This document shows positions 17,736-26,128 of a stretch of 64,000 nt of DNA, piece after piece (the first letter of the stretch is position 1; every line of letters begins with the position of its first letter). Below the pieces are notes generated by a model. That model did no database searches. It was not told the origin of the DNA and saw only the letters and a list, made by a program, of their open reading frames with translations. The position numbers and the translations under genes are program-made. Source of the DNA: Metabacillus_B sp050107715 (GTDB taxonomy: Bacteria; Bacillota; Bacilli; Bacillales; Bacillaceae); the NCBI RefSeq assembly GCF_050107715.1, contig NZ_JBNILN010000004.1:248001-312000 (forward strand), given 5' to 3'.

Positions 17736-17771
17736 TATAAAAAAACACCCTGAACATACCGGTTCAGGGTG
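17736..17771 (-). terminator. pyrP-pyrB attenuator terminator
   Basis: Minus strand CACCCTGAAC and GTTCAGGGTG form a 10-bp stem around CGGTAT, followed by TTTTTTTAT. It is the terminator arm of the PyrR-controlled attenuator upstream of pyrB. Confidence 0.9.
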
Positions 17772-17815
17772 CACGAAAGCAGAAGGGCCAGCCGGCCATT
17801 CTTTACACCCTTGCA

Positions 17816-17829
17816 AGCCTCTCCGGACT
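17816..17829 (-). promoter_or_regulatory. PyrR binding site 3 (pyrP-pyrB leader)
   Basis: Minus strand AGTCCGGAGAGGCT matches the PyrR RNA-binding consensus ARUCCNGNGAGGYU at every defined position. UMP-bound PyrR should hold this anti-antiterminator loop and favour the terminator at 17736-17771. Confidence 0.92.
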
Positions 17830-17849
17830 TTTTTAAAAGGTATGAGTAT

Positions 17850-19163
17850 TTAGGAAACAGCAGATTTTTTATGATCTGTTTCCTTTTCAAGATGAAGCGT
17901 ATCCGCTCCCGCCTTGCCGGGGAGCACAGCATTCAGGATAATGCCGATGATTGCCGCGAGCGCCATGCCATGCAGTTCGAAGCTTTCGCCGACTTTGATG
18001 ACCGCTCCTCCGATTCCGATCACCAGAATGACCGAGGAGATGATCAGGTTCCTTTTATCGCCCAAATCCATTTTGCTGTCAATCATCATTCTGAGACCGG
18101 AGGATGCGATGATTCCGAAAAGAAGGATGGAGACCCCTCCCATCACTGGAGTGGGAATGGAACTGATTAAAGCCGAGATCTTCCCGATAAAACCGAACGT
18201 AATGGCAAGGACGGCAGCACCGCCAAGAACATATACACTGTAAACCCGGGTAATCGCGAGTACTCCAATGTTTTCACCATAGGTTGTATTCGGAGGCCCC
18301 CCCAGCAGGGCCGCAGCCATCGTCGCAAGTCCGTCTCCTAAAATCGAGCGGTGCAGGCCAGGTTTTTCTACTAAATCTTTGCCAATGACATTGCTTAAAA
18401 CCATTTGGTGTCCAATATGCTCTGAGAGCGTTACAAGGGCTACCGGAGCCATCAGCAGGAGGATCTGCCAGGTAAATTGCGGCTGATAATCCACAAACGG
18501 GATGGTGAAATCGGGCACCTGAATAAATCCTGCTTTGATGACTTTGCTGAAATCCACGATTCCGATTGCAAGGGAGTAAAGATAACCGGTGAAAATACCA
18601 ATCAGAACCGGAATCAGGCTGAAAAATCCTTTAAAGAAGATAGAACAGATAACGGTTACGGCAAGTGTCACCAGTGCTGCAGAAAAGTAAAGCAGACTGT
18701 AATCACCCGCAGGGTTGTTGGTTGCCATATCGACTGCGGTTCCGGCCAGTCCAAGCCCGATGACGATGATGACAGGTCCAACTACAACCGGCGGAAGCAT
18801 TCTGAGAATCCAATTGTGGCCAGTCGCCTTAATTATGAGCGCTACCGCAGCATATACAGCACCTGCAAGCATGCTTCCGACCATAGCCGCACCCGGGCCT
18901 CCTCCGGTCTGAGCCGCCACGAGCGGGGCAATAAATGCAAAGGACGAGCCGAGATAAGCCGGCACCTGGAACTTGGTGATCAGCAGAAATATGAGAGTCC
19001 CGACACCGCTTGAGATAAGTGCAACAGCGGGATCCATCTTCACGAGAAACGGAACCAGAATTGTGGCGCCAAACATAGCGAAAAGGTGCTGGAAGCTTAA
19101 AGTGAGCCAAACGGGAGCTTTTGGTTTTTCATGAATGTCTAAAACGATTTTTTCATTTTTCAT
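17850..19163 (-). CDS. pyrP: Uracil permease
   Basis: Uracil:proton symporter of the NCS2 (nucleobase-ascorbate) family; 437 residues with about 14 membrane segments. The family QxG signature region lies near GGPPNTTYGENIGVLAITRV, including the conserved TxxGE-type helix. AGGAGG precedes ATG 19163. It lies between the first and second biosynthetic attenuators, so it is repressed with the operon by PyrR. Confidence 0.95.
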   Translation of the reverse strand: MKNEKIVLDIHEKPKAPVWLTLSFQHLFAMFGATILVPFLVKMDPAVALISSGVGTLIFLLITKFQVPAYLGSSFAFIAPLVAAQTGGGPGAAMVGSMLAGAVYAAVALIIKATGHNWILRMLPPVVVGPVIIVIGLGLAGTAVDMATNNPAGDYSLLYFSAALVTLAVTVICSIFFKGFFSLIPVLIGIFTGYLYSLAIGIVDFSKVIKAGFIQVPDFTIPFVDYQPQFTWQILLLMAPVALVTLSEHIGHQMVLSNVIGKDLVEKPGLHRSILGDGLATMAAALLGGPPNTTYGENIGVLAITRVYSVYVLGGAAVLAITFGFIGKISALISSIPTPVMGGVSILLFGIIASSGLRMMIDSKMDLGDKRNLIISSVILVIGIGGAVIKVGESFELHGMALAAIIGIILNAVLPGKAGADTLHLEKETDHKKSAVS

Positions 19164-19179
19164 CTATCTCTCTCCTCCT

Positions 19180-19213
19180 AAAAAAACCTCTTTGCCGGAT
19201 TCAGCAAAGAGGT
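19180..19213 (-). terminator. pyrR-pyrP attenuator terminator
   Basis: Minus strand ACCTCTTTGC and GCAAAGAGGT form a perfect 10-bp stem with an 8-nt loop, then TTTTTTT. Terminator of the second PyrR attenuator. Confidence 0.9.
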
Positions 19214-19263
19214 ACACAGAAATACACGCATCTTAAAAACAGATGCTGATTCCGGTTCTCTTT

Positions 19264-19279
19264 GCCGTCTCACGGGACT
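19264..19279 (-). promoter_or_regulatory. PyrR binding site 2 (pyrR-pyrP leader)
   Basis: Minus strand AGTCCCGTGAGACGGC matches the PyrR consensus up to UGAG, then has A for G and, two bases later, G for U. Position before the attenuator terminator supports the assignment, but the site is weaker than the other two. Confidence 0.75.
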
Positions 19280-19292
19280 GCTTTAAAAAGAA

Positions 19293-19841
19293 CTAGCTAT
19301 TTTTTTCATAGATGGATACAGAGTCGCTTTCATCGACTTCTTCCATTTCAACCACTATCTTTTCAGAGCTTGAGGTCGGGATGTTTTTCCCTACAAAATC
19401 TGCCCTGATCGGCAGCTCCCTGTGCCCCCTGTCAACCAGGACGGCGAGCTGGATGGCAGCCGGCCTGCCCATGTCTACAAGAGCATCCATTGCTGCCCTG
19501 ACCGTTCTTCCTGTGTAGAGCACATCATCAACGAGAATCACTTTTTTATCCAGGATCGGCTCCGGGACATCCGAACCTTTTACGAGCGGTTCCTGATTGC
19601 CCGTCTTCTTAGTCAAGTCATCGCGGTACAGGGTAATATCAAGCTCCCCGATTGGAATGTCTTTTCCCTCAATCTGGCGGATTTTCTCCTGCAGCCTGTT
19701 TGCGAGATAAATCCCCCGTGTTTTAATTCCGATCAGGAGACAATCATCTATGCCTTTGTTTCGTTCAATGATTTCATGTGCAATTCGGGTTAGAGCTCTG
19801 CGAATCGCCTGTTCGTCCAGCACAACCGCTTTTTTGGACAT
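19293..19841 (-). CDS. pyrR: Pyrimidine operon attenuation protein / uracil phosphoribosyltransferase
   Basis: RNA-binding regulator that senses UMP and PRPP and promotes termination at the three pyr leader sites; it also has minor uracil phosphoribosyltransferase activity. The PRPP motif VILVDDVLYTGRT is at residues 101-113. Length is 182 residues. GGGAGG precedes ATG 19841. First gene of the operon, behind its own attenuator. Confidence 0.97.
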   Translation of the reverse strand: MSKKAVVLDEQAIRRALTRIAHEIIERNKGIDDCLLIGIKTRGIYLANRLQEKIRQIEGKDIPIGELDITLYRDDLTKKTGNQEPLVKGSDVPEPILDKKVILVDDVLYTGRTVRAAMDALVDMGRPAAIQLAVLVDRGHRELPIRADFVGKNIPTSSSEKIVVEMEEVDESDSVSIYEKNS

Positions 19842-19860
19842 AACGTCTGCCTCCCTTCAA

Positions 19861-19900
19861 ATAAAAAATGCCCTCTCATCCTGTTGGGAAAAGAGGGCAT
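19861..19900 (-). terminator. pyr leader attenuator terminator
   Basis: Minus strand ATGCCCTCT and AGAGGGCAT form a 9-bp stem, followed by TTTTTTATTT. First of the three pyr attenuators, upstream of pyrR. Confidence 0.9.
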
Positions 19901-19938
19901 GGGAGTACCATTGTTTAATCATTAACCGTACCCTTCCC

Positions 19939-19952
19939 AGCCTCACAGGACT
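19939..19952 (-). promoter_or_regulatory. PyrR binding site 1 (pyrR leader)
   Basis: Minus strand AGTCCTGTGAGGCT is a perfect match to ARUCCNGNGAGGYU, located about 30 bases after the predicted transcription start. Confidence 0.92.
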
Positions 19953-19981
19953 GAAATTAAAGGTTCTATTCAACTAAAGTT

Positions 19982-20010
19982 ATTATGTCAAAATCATTCC
20001 TGCCTGTCAA
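19982..20010 (-). promoter_or_regulatory. SigA-type promoter of the pyr operon
   Basis: Minus strand TTGACA (20010-20005), 17-bp spacer, CATAAT (19987-19982). It directly follows the stop of the ylyB gene, so read-through from lspA-ylyB is also possible. Confidence 0.85.
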
Positions 20011-20013
20011 CGG

Positions 20014-20922
20014 TTATTTCTCAAGCTGTGTTAAAAGCTTGCTGAAATACTCAGGCAGCGGTGCTTCGAACTCCATGTACTCGCCGGTCCGGGGGTGATT
20101 GAATCCCAGGACGCCTGCGTGCAGCGCCTGTCCTTCAAGCGAAAGCGTTTTTCGCGGTCCGTATTTCGGATCTCCCGCGAGCGGATAGCCAATGTATTTC
20201 ATGTGTACACGAATCTGGTGGGTTCTTCCCGTCTCCAGCTGGCATTCAATATAAGTAAAATCTTTATAACGGTCCAGCACTTTAAAGTGAGTGACAGCAT
20301 CCCGGCTGTTTTCTCTCGTAACCGTCATGCTTTGGCGGTCTTGCTTATCCCGGCCGATCGGTGCGTTGACCGTACCTTGATCATGCGATATATTTCCATG
20401 CACGAGCGCTTTATAGCGCCGGGTAACACTTTTTTCAACGAGCTGGTCTACCAGCGATTCATGAGCAAGATCATTCTTTGCCACCATCAGCAGCCCGGAT
20501 GTATCTTTATCAATGCGGTGGACAATCCCGGGACGCATCACCCCGTTTATACCTGAAAGGTCATTGCAGTGCGCCATCAGGCCATTTACAAGAGTGCCTG
20601 TCACGTGTCCGGGTGCAGGATGAACCACCATACCCTTCGGCTTATTCACCACCAGAACGTCACTGTCCTCATAGTAAACGTCCAAATTCATTTCCTCTGC
20701 TTCAACATTCAATTCTTCGGGCTCCGGGATCTCGACTGAGACCTGATCTCCTTCTGCCCCTTTATAATTGTTCTTTACTGCCTGGCCATTAACCAGCACC
20801 AGCCCGCTTTTCATAAGAGACTGAATTTGTGTTCTTGACCAGTTTTCATTTATGGCAGAAAGGATTTTATCGAGCCTGTCTCCAGCCTGCTCTTTATCAA
20901 TTGTATACTCATGGATGTCCAT
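20014..20922 (-). CDS. ylyB: RluD-type 23S rRNA pseudouridine synthase
   Basis: Isomerises uridines in large-subunit rRNA. N-terminal S4 RNA-binding domain (residues about 14-75, with GDRLDKILS) and an RluA/RluD catalytic domain with catalytic Asp138 in HRIDKDTSGLL. Length is 302 residues. Overlaps the lspA stop by 1 base (TAATG). The exact target uridines cannot be told from sequence. In B. subtilis the gene at this place is ylyB. Confidence 0.93.
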   Translation of the reverse strand: MDIHEYTIDKEQAGDRLDKILSAINENWSRTQIQSLMKSGLVLVNGQAVKNNYKGAEGDQVSVEIPEPEELNVEAEEMNLDVYYEDSDVLVVNKPKGMVVHPAPGHVTGTLVNGLMAHCNDLSGINGVMRPGIVHRIDKDTSGLLMVAKNDLAHESLVDQLVEKSVTRRYKALVHGNISHDQGTVNAPIGRDKQDRQSMTVTRENSRDAVTHFKVLDRYKDFTYIECQLETGRTHQIRVHMKYIGYPLAGDPKYGPRKTLSLEGQALHAGVLGFNHPRTGEYMEFEAPLPEYFSKLLTQLEK

Positions 20923-21401
20923 TACTGTGCTTGCCCCTCTTTTTTCTCATTTTTACTGTCGATTAGCATTTGAATAAATAAAAGTGCCACCCCAATGCAT
21001 AAGGCAGAGTCTGCTATGTTAAATATTGGAAAATTATAGGAGAAAATAAAGGTTTGTATAAAATCGACGACCTCCTGGTAACGGACCCGGTCGATAAAAT
21101 TTCCGATGGCTCCCCCAAGCATCAAACCTAATGAAGCTCCTAAAAGTCCCGCTTTCAGAACAAACTTTTGAATATAGTACACGATTGCTGCGGTCACCAC
21201 AATCGTAACAATGTAGAAAAACCACATTTGCCCCTGAAGAATTCCCCATGCGGCACCTTGATTGCGATGGGAAGTAATATAGAAAAAATCTTCAATAACA
21301 GGAATGCTTTCCCCGATTTCCAGGTTTTGGACAATCAGCCACTTTGTGAGCTGATCAAGAATGATTACCGCAACTGCTATTATGTAGCTTACTAAACGCA
21401 C
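20922..21401 (-). CDS. lspA: Lipoprotein signal peptidase (signal peptidase II)
   Basis: Aspartic membrane protease that removes lipoprotein signal peptides. Four hydrophobic segments and the two catalytic aspartate motifs GNFIDRV and FNIADSALCIG. A frame from 21419 exists, but GTG 21401 has GGGGGA 6 nt upstream and gives the expected 159 residues starting VRLVSYII, so it is preferred. Followed by ylyB with a 1-base overlap. Confidence 0.93.
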   Translation of the reverse strand: MRLVSYIIAVAVIILDQLTKWLIVQNLEIGESIPVIEDFFYITSHRNQGAAWGILQGQMWFFYIVTIVVTAAIVYYIQKFVLKAGLLGASLGLMLGGAIGNFIDRVRYQEVVDFIQTFIFSYNFPIFNIADSALCIGVALLFIQMLIDSKNEKKEGQAQ

Positions 21402-21473
21402 GTACGTTCCCCCAGGCATTCAAATTAGATACAATGAATTTTATCATAAAAATTTGAAAAGAGTAAGGAATAG

Positions 21474-21502
21474 AGAAAAAAACCGTTCAACTGTGTGAAC
21501 GG
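21474..21502 (-). terminator. Terminator at the 3' end of ylyA
   Basis: Minus strand CCGTTCA and TGAACGG form a stem around CACAGT, followed by TTTTTTT. The stem overlaps the last codons of ylyA. Confidence 0.85.
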
Positions 21503-21861
21503 CTATAGTAAACCATTTCTCCCGCATAATCTGAATTGCCGTTTGGTGAATAGGGAAGTGACTTTTTCTCATACTGATCCAGGTAGGAAAAATCATGAAC
21601 GTTTCTTGCCGTCGGCAAATATTTCAGACTGGAAATTGGCAGGGACAGGCCAGTTTTTTCACAGAACCCGTAAGAGCCGGTATCCATTTTGCTTAGCGCG
21701 TGTTCGACATCCCTCAGCTCTTCTTTAACATGATGCAAAATCGTTCCATTGTGCGCTCCATCATGGTCTGATTCAAACATAGAGTGGTGGAACAACCGCT
21801 CCTGAAGCTCCTTCCGCATTAATTCAAGCTCCTTTCGGATCGAAAAAAAATCATTGCTCAA
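21487..21861 (-). CDS. ylyA: YlyA, DksA/TraR-like RNA polymerase-binding protein
   Basis: A 124-residue protein with an N-terminal coiled-coil region (about 7-60) and a finger-like C-terminal part. The DksA/TraR zinc finger is degraded: GFCEKTG has Cys67 but Thr70 in place of the second cysteine, and the later pair is missing. In B. subtilis YlyA binds RNA polymerase and affects forespore genes for germination. Start is TTG 21861 with AGGAG 10 nt upstream. GGATAAACTA at 21905-21896 on the minus strand fits a forespore sigma -10 box, but I found no good -35, so that is only suggestive. Confidence 0.85.
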   Translation of the reverse strand: MSNDFFSIRKELELMRKELQERLFHHSMFESDHDGAHNGTILHHVKEELRDVEHALSKMDTGSYGFCEKTGLSLPISSLKYLPTARNVHDFSYLDQYEKKSLPYSPNGNSDYAGEMVYYSRSHS

Positions 21862-22051
21862 TGCGGCTCAACTCCTGCTGTAAGGTTTGTAAAAATAGTT
21901 TATCCGTTCAGCGGAGTCTAACCCTGTTCATTTTTTTCCACAGATGACTATTGCCGGGAAACGAGGAGCTGTTTCAATCAAATAAGGGAGTTAACTGTGT
22001 TTAAAAAGGGGCTGCCGAGTAATTCCTTTTGAATTTTAATGAAAAGCTCTG

Positions 22052-22203
22052 TTAAACTTGGCTGTTGATTGCAGCTAGCAGGCGCTCGCTTATCCAAGGA
22101 CTGGGCGGTGAGCCTCCTCCTCGCTTAGCTTTTAGCTCGGAGTCTCACGCCTTCCGCTCCAATCAACAGGTGTGAAAAATCAACACGATGCTTTAACAAA
22201 GCC
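22052..22203. repeat. Dispersed intergenic repeat, copy A
   Basis: About 150 bp. It shares blocks with 40517-40670 and, more weakly, with 30760-30896: TTGGCTGTTGAYTGCAGC at one end, TATCC near the left third, and ATCAACA and GATGCTTTAA at the other end. Its ends hold CTGTTGATT and AATCAACAG, which can pair. I recall similar elements scattered in Bacillaceae genomes. The rest of the 574-bp gap between ylyA and ileS (21862-22435) shows no gene I can support. Confidence 0.75.
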
Positions 22204-22358
22204 TAATGAAAAGAGCTGTTGACCTGACTGATTTTCACTTCAGGCCGCTCAGCAGCGGGCGTAGCGGGTGGTAACCTCTTGGGAAACTTGGAGGTAAGCA
22301 CCTTGCGCTTCAAACAGCCACACCGGCCGGTTTGGATCAAAGCGATTTTCACAAATAA

Positions 22359-22387
22359 GCCCCCGGAATGACCCGGGGGTTTTTTGT
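22359..22387 (+). terminator. Terminator downstream of ileS
   Basis: CCCCCGG and CCGGGGG form a 7-bp stem with loop AATGAC, followed on the plus strand by TTTTTTG. On the minus strand the tail is only CTTATTTG, so the signal is strongest against transcripts moving toward ileS from the left, but it may also end ileS transcripts. Confidence 0.7.
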
Positions 22388-22435
22388 TTCTATATTTTCC
22401 ATTGAAAGGACTTTTTAGACAGCCCCTTCCATTGG

Positions 22436-25201
22436 TTAAGATGTATATTCTTCTTTTACTATGCTTGCACAGCGGGCGCACAGACCTGGATGTTCAAGGT
22501 CCTTTCCTGTTTCAGGCGTTACAATCCAGCAGCGCTCACATGTTCCGCCCTCGGCCGCCTCAACAGTAATCTTCATGTTGCTGAAGTGCTGCGCATGAGC
22601 CGGAGCCGAATTCAGATCTCCGCCAATTTCAAAGCCCGAGACAATGAAGAGCTGCTTTAAATCCTCTTCGACTGACCCAAGAAGCGCTGCCGTTTTATGG
22701 TCTGGATAAAGTGTGATCTTCGCAGTCAGTGACTTGCCAATGACCTTCTCACTTCTGGCGTTTTCAAGAGCTTTTAGAACATCGTCGCGAAGCGTCATAA
22801 AGGCATCCCATTTTTCCTCAAGCACTTCAGCATTTTCGATCTCCATGCTTTCCGGCATATCCGTCAGCTGTACACTCTTTGCCGCTTCGGAGTCAATATG
22901 CTCCCAGACTTCATCTGCTGTGTGAGGGAGGATAGGCGCCGTAAGCTTTGTAAGTGCGAGCAGAGTTTGATGAAGGACCGTTTGGATGGCACGGCGGTCC
23001 GGGTGATCTTTCCCTTCAATGTATAGAACATCCTTTGCAAAATCAAGGTAAAAGGAGCTCAATTCAATCGTAAAGAAGTTATGAACTGCATGATAGATCA
23101 CGGCAAATTCATACTCTTCATACGCTTTTTTCACTTTATCAATGAGCTTGTTAAGCTTTACGAGCATGTAGCGGTCAACATCCCGCAGATTTTCCCAGTC
23201 TGCTGCGTCTGCCGGAGTAAAATCGGCAAGGTTTCCAAGAAGGAAGCGGAACGTGTTCCGGATTTTCCGGTATACTTCAGCGACCTGCTTAAGAATAGCG
23301 TCGGATACCCGTACATCTGCCTGATAGTCCACGGAAGCGACCCATAAGCGGAGAATGTCCCCACCGAGCTGGTTCATTACTTTGGAAGGCAAGACAACGT
23401 TTCCGATCGATTTACTCATTTTTCTGCCCTGGCCGTCCAGTGCAAACCCATGGCTAAGCACCCCTTTATAAGGCGCTTTGCCTGTTACAGCTACAGATGT
23501 GGACAAGGAGGAGTTAAACCAGCCTCTATACTGATCCGAGCCCTCCAGATAAAGATCAGCCGGCCGCTTGAGATCTTCACGCTCATGAAGAACTGCCTGG
23601 TGGGAAGAACCCGAATCAAACCAGACGTCCATTATATCCATCTCGCGGGAGAACGTGCCGTTCGGGCTTCCTTTATGTGTGAATCCCTCAGGCAGAAGAT
23701 TTTTTGTTTCACGCTCAAACCACACGTTGGAGCCGTGTTTCCGGAATAGACCGGATACGTGGCTGATTGTTTCATCTGTAATGATCGGCTCGCCATTCTC
23801 TGCATAAAAAACAGGAATCGGAACTCCCCAGGCGCGCTGTCTGGAAATACACCAGTCTCCGCGGTCTCTAACCATATTAAACAGCCTGGTTTCTCCCCAA
23901 GCAGGGACCCATTTTGTTTCTTTAACAGCTTCCAGCAATTCAGACCGGAAATCTTTAATGGATGCAAACCATTGGGCCGTTGCTCTGAAGATGGTTGGCT
24001 TCTTTGTTCTCCAGTCATGCGGATAGGAGTGGGTGATAAAGGAAAGCTTCAAAAGCGCCCCGTTTTCCTGAAGCTTTTCGGTGATGGGTTTGTTCGCTTC
24101 ATCGTAAAAAAGCCCTTCAAACCCGGGAGCTTCCTCGGTCATTACTCCTTTTTCATTGACTGGGCAAAGCACATCAAGGCCATACTCTTTCCCGACTAAA
24201 AAGTCATCTTCCCCGTGGCCAGGCGCCGTGTGAACGCAGCCAGTACCGGCATCTGTCGTAACATGCCCGCCAAGGACGACGAGTGATTCTCTTTCATAGA
24301 GCGGATGTTTCGCAGCTATCCGGTCCATTTCCTTCCCTTTCAGGGTTCTGACGGTTTCGAAGTCCTGCCATTCAAGCTCTTTCGCTACGGAGGCAAGCAG
24401 CTCTGTGGCAACTACATATTTCGCGTCATTTGCCCGCACGACGGTGTATTCAAGATCTGGATGCACAGCAATTCCAAGGTTCGCTGGAATGGTCCATGGA
24501 GTTGTGGTCCAGATGACAATTTTTTCATCCTCCTCCAAAACACCTTTTCCATCTGCTACGTCAAACGCAACGTAAATAGAGGGAGATTTTTTATCCTGAT
24601 ACTCAATTTCAGCTTCTGCAAGGGCTGACTCACTTGAAGGAGACCAGTAAACAGGCTTTAAACCTTTATAAATATACCCCTTTTTAGCCATTTCTCCGAA
24701 AACAAGAATTTGCTGCGCTTCATATTCAGGTTTCATCGTGACATAAGGGTGATCCCAGTCTCCTCTTACCCCCAGACGTTTAAACTGCTCGCGCTGGCTT
24801 TCAATTTGAGTCCAGGCGTATTCTTCGCAAAGCTTTCGGAAATCTGCTACAGACATTTCCTTGCGGTTCACTTTTTTGTTTTTAGTCAAAGCCGTTTCTA
24901 TCGGAAGACCATGTGTATCCCAGCCCGGGACATAAGGGGCGTTATAGCCGCTCATCGATTTGTAGCGGACGATAAAATCCTTTAGAATTTTATTAAGTGC
25001 ATGACCCATATGGATATCACCGTTGGCATAGGGAGGGCCATCATGCAGAATAAATAGAGGACGGTCCTTCGTATGCTCCTGAACCATTTTGTAGATGTTC
25101 ATTTCTTCCCATTTTTCCTGCATTTCCGGTTCTCGCTTTGGCAGATTGCCGCGCATAGGGAACTCCGTTTTTGGCATAAGCAGCGTATTTTTATAATCCA
25201 T
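22436..25201 (-). CDS. ileS: Isoleucyl-tRNA synthetase
   Basis: Charges tRNA-Ile. The 921-residue class I enzyme has the HIGH-type motif (PYANGDIHMGHA), the KMSKS motif (GRKMSKSIGNV), a large editing domain with WTTTPWTIPANL, and a C-terminal zinc knuckle (CERCW and LCARC). ATG 25201 is preceded by AGGAGG; the in-frame extension to 25297 is T-box leader and is rejected. Controlled by the T-box just upstream. Length equals the B. subtilis enzyme. Confidence 0.97.
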   Translation of the reverse strand: MDYKNTLLMPKTEFPMRGNLPKREPEMQEKWEEMNIYKMVQEHTKDRPLFILHDGPPYANGDIHMGHALNKILKDFIVRYKSMSGYNAPYVPGWDTHGLPIETALTKNKKVNRKEMSVADFRKLCEEYAWTQIESQREQFKRLGVRGDWDHPYVTMKPEYEAQQILVFGEMAKKGYIYKGLKPVYWSPSSESALAEAEIEYQDKKSPSIYVAFDVADGKGVLEEDEKIVIWTTTPWTIPANLGIAVHPDLEYTVVRANDAKYVVATELLASVAKELEWQDFETVRTLKGKEMDRIAAKHPLYERESLVVLGGHVTTDAGTGCVHTAPGHGEDDFLVGKEYGLDVLCPVNEKGVMTEEAPGFEGLFYDEANKPITEKLQENGALLKLSFITHSYPHDWRTKKPTIFRATAQWFASIKDFRSELLEAVKETKWVPAWGETRLFNMVRDRGDWCISRQRAWGVPIPVFYAENGEPIITDETISHVSGLFRKHGSNVWFERETKNLLPEGFTHKGSPNGTFSREMDIMDVWFDSGSSHQAVLHEREDLKRPADLYLEGSDQYRGWFNSSLSTSVAVTGKAPYKGVLSHGFALDGQGRKMSKSIGNVVLPSKVMNQLGGDILRLWVASVDYQADVRVSDAILKQVAEVYRKIRNTFRFLLGNLADFTPADAADWENLRDVDRYMLVKLNKLIDKVKKAYEEYEFAVIYHAVHNFFTIELSSFYLDFAKDVLYIEGKDHPDRRAIQTVLHQTLLALTKLTAPILPHTADEVWEHIDSEAAKSVQLTDMPESMEIENAEVLEEKWDAFMTLRDDVLKALENARSEKVIGKSLTAKITLYPDHKTAALLGSVEEDLKQLFIVSGFEIGGDLNSAPAHAQHFSNMKITVEAAEGGTCERCWIVTPETGKDLEHPGLCARCASIVKEEYTS

Positions 25202-25229
25202 TCCGTTTCCTCCTAAAATAAAATACAAA

Positions 25230-25287
25230 AAAGCCTTCTCATCCCTGTGGAAAGGGACGAGAAGGCTTGCTTCACGCGGTACCACCC
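25230..25287 (-). promoter_or_regulatory. T-box antiterminator/terminator of ileS
   Basis: Minus strand GGGTGGTACCGCG (25287-25275) is the conserved T-box sequence that pairs with the acceptor end of uncharged tRNA. It is followed by a terminator whose arms AGCCTTCTC and GAGAAGGCT (25268-25232) precede TTTTTTG. Uncharged tRNA-Ile should switch on ileS. Confidence 0.93.
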
Positions 25288-25485
25288 TTATAGACACGCA
25301 AAAAACGCATCCGCTTAAGCATTCGTATCGGGAATGATGCGCCTTCCCTACTCAGTTTTTCAGGAAGGAACTCAAGGGTGATGTTCGTCTGAAAACTTTA
25401 CCCGGGCTCCCACCGCCCCCGGTTCGCTGAATAAAGGCTCCATTCAGATTACTATCCCTGTCATCGTCGGTTCATATTTCGATTG
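25288..25485 (-). promoter_or_regulatory. T-box leader of ileS with isoleucine specifier
   Basis: About 200-nt structured leader. The likely specifier loop reads GAACATCACC on the minus strand, with the ATC isoleucine codon at 25382-25380, in the expected early position of stem I. The leader explains the 317-bp gap between divIVA and ileS. Confidence 0.85.
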
Positions 25486-25492
25486 TGCTCAA

Positions 25493-25522
25493 ATTATATG
25501 CGAATATCCGGCAAAAAGTCAA
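25493..25522 (-). promoter_or_regulatory. SigA-type promoter of ileS
   Basis: Minus strand TTGACT (25522-25517), 18-bp spacer, TATAAT (25498-25493). The -35 box overlaps the last codon of divIVA. Confidence 0.8.
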
Positions 25523-26034
25523 GGACGGTATTTTGCTTCTTCATCCTCGCCGGCATAAACAGCTTCCACTTCGTATTCGAGCAGATGATCCCAATCATCA
25601 TTCTTTAAAAGATCAAGCTGTGCTTCAATCAGCATCTGGAAACGGGTGCGGAATACTTTAGACTGTTTTTTAAGCTCTTCGATATCCATGGCAATTCTGC
25701 GGGATTTCGAAAGGGATTCATTAATGATGCGGTCGGCATTTTTTTCGGCTTCCTTTATGATCAGCTTAGCTTCCTTTTGAGCATTGCGCTTTACTTCTTC
25801 AGCCGTTTCCTGTGCAATCAGAATGGATTTATTCAAGGTTTCCTCAATGACCGTATAGTGGCTCAGCTTTTCTTCCATATCTGCAACGCGTGCTTCAGAC
25901 TCTTTCTTGTCACGGATGACCATTTCATAATCTTTAATAATCTGATCCAGAAACTCATTTACTTCGTCTTCATCATAACCGCGGAACCCTTTATTAAATT
26001 CCTTATTATGAATATCAAGCGGTGTTAAAGGCAC
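25519..26034 (-). CDS. divIVA: Cell-division initiation and polar scaffold protein DivIVA
   Basis: Binds negatively curved membrane at poles and septa and recruits division-site and sporulation factors. The N-terminus PLTPLDIHNKEFNKGFRGYDEDEVNEFLDQ is the lipid-binding domain, followed by two long coiled-coil regions. Start is GTG 26034 with GGAGGTG upstream (the longer frame from 26079 has no support); 171 residues. As in B. subtilis it lies between ylmH and ileS. Confidence 0.95.
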   Translation of the reverse strand: MPLTPLDIHNKEFNKGFRGYDEDEVNEFLDQIIKDYEMVIRDKKESEARVADMEEKLSHYTVIEETLNKSILIAQETAEEVKRNAQKEAKLIIKEAEKNADRIINESLSKSRRIAMDIEELKKQSKVFRTRFQMLIEAQLDLLKNDDWDHLLEYEVEAVYAGEDEEAKYRP

Positions 26035-26128
26035 TATAGGCCACCTCCATATGTATCGGTATACGTCCCTGCATACCATTATAATTCATTATTCGTGAAT
26101 TTTGGGGCAAAACCTCCAAATTTCACGA

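Noticed and set aside
22203..22481. Open frame of 92 codons on the minus strand
   Set aside because: It runs from within ileS into the intergenic repeat and terminator; composition follows the repeat, not coding sequence.
24300..25000. Plus-strand open frames opposite ileS
   Set aside because: Long antisense frames are expected in this G+C range opposite conserved coding sequence; no start signals and no family match.
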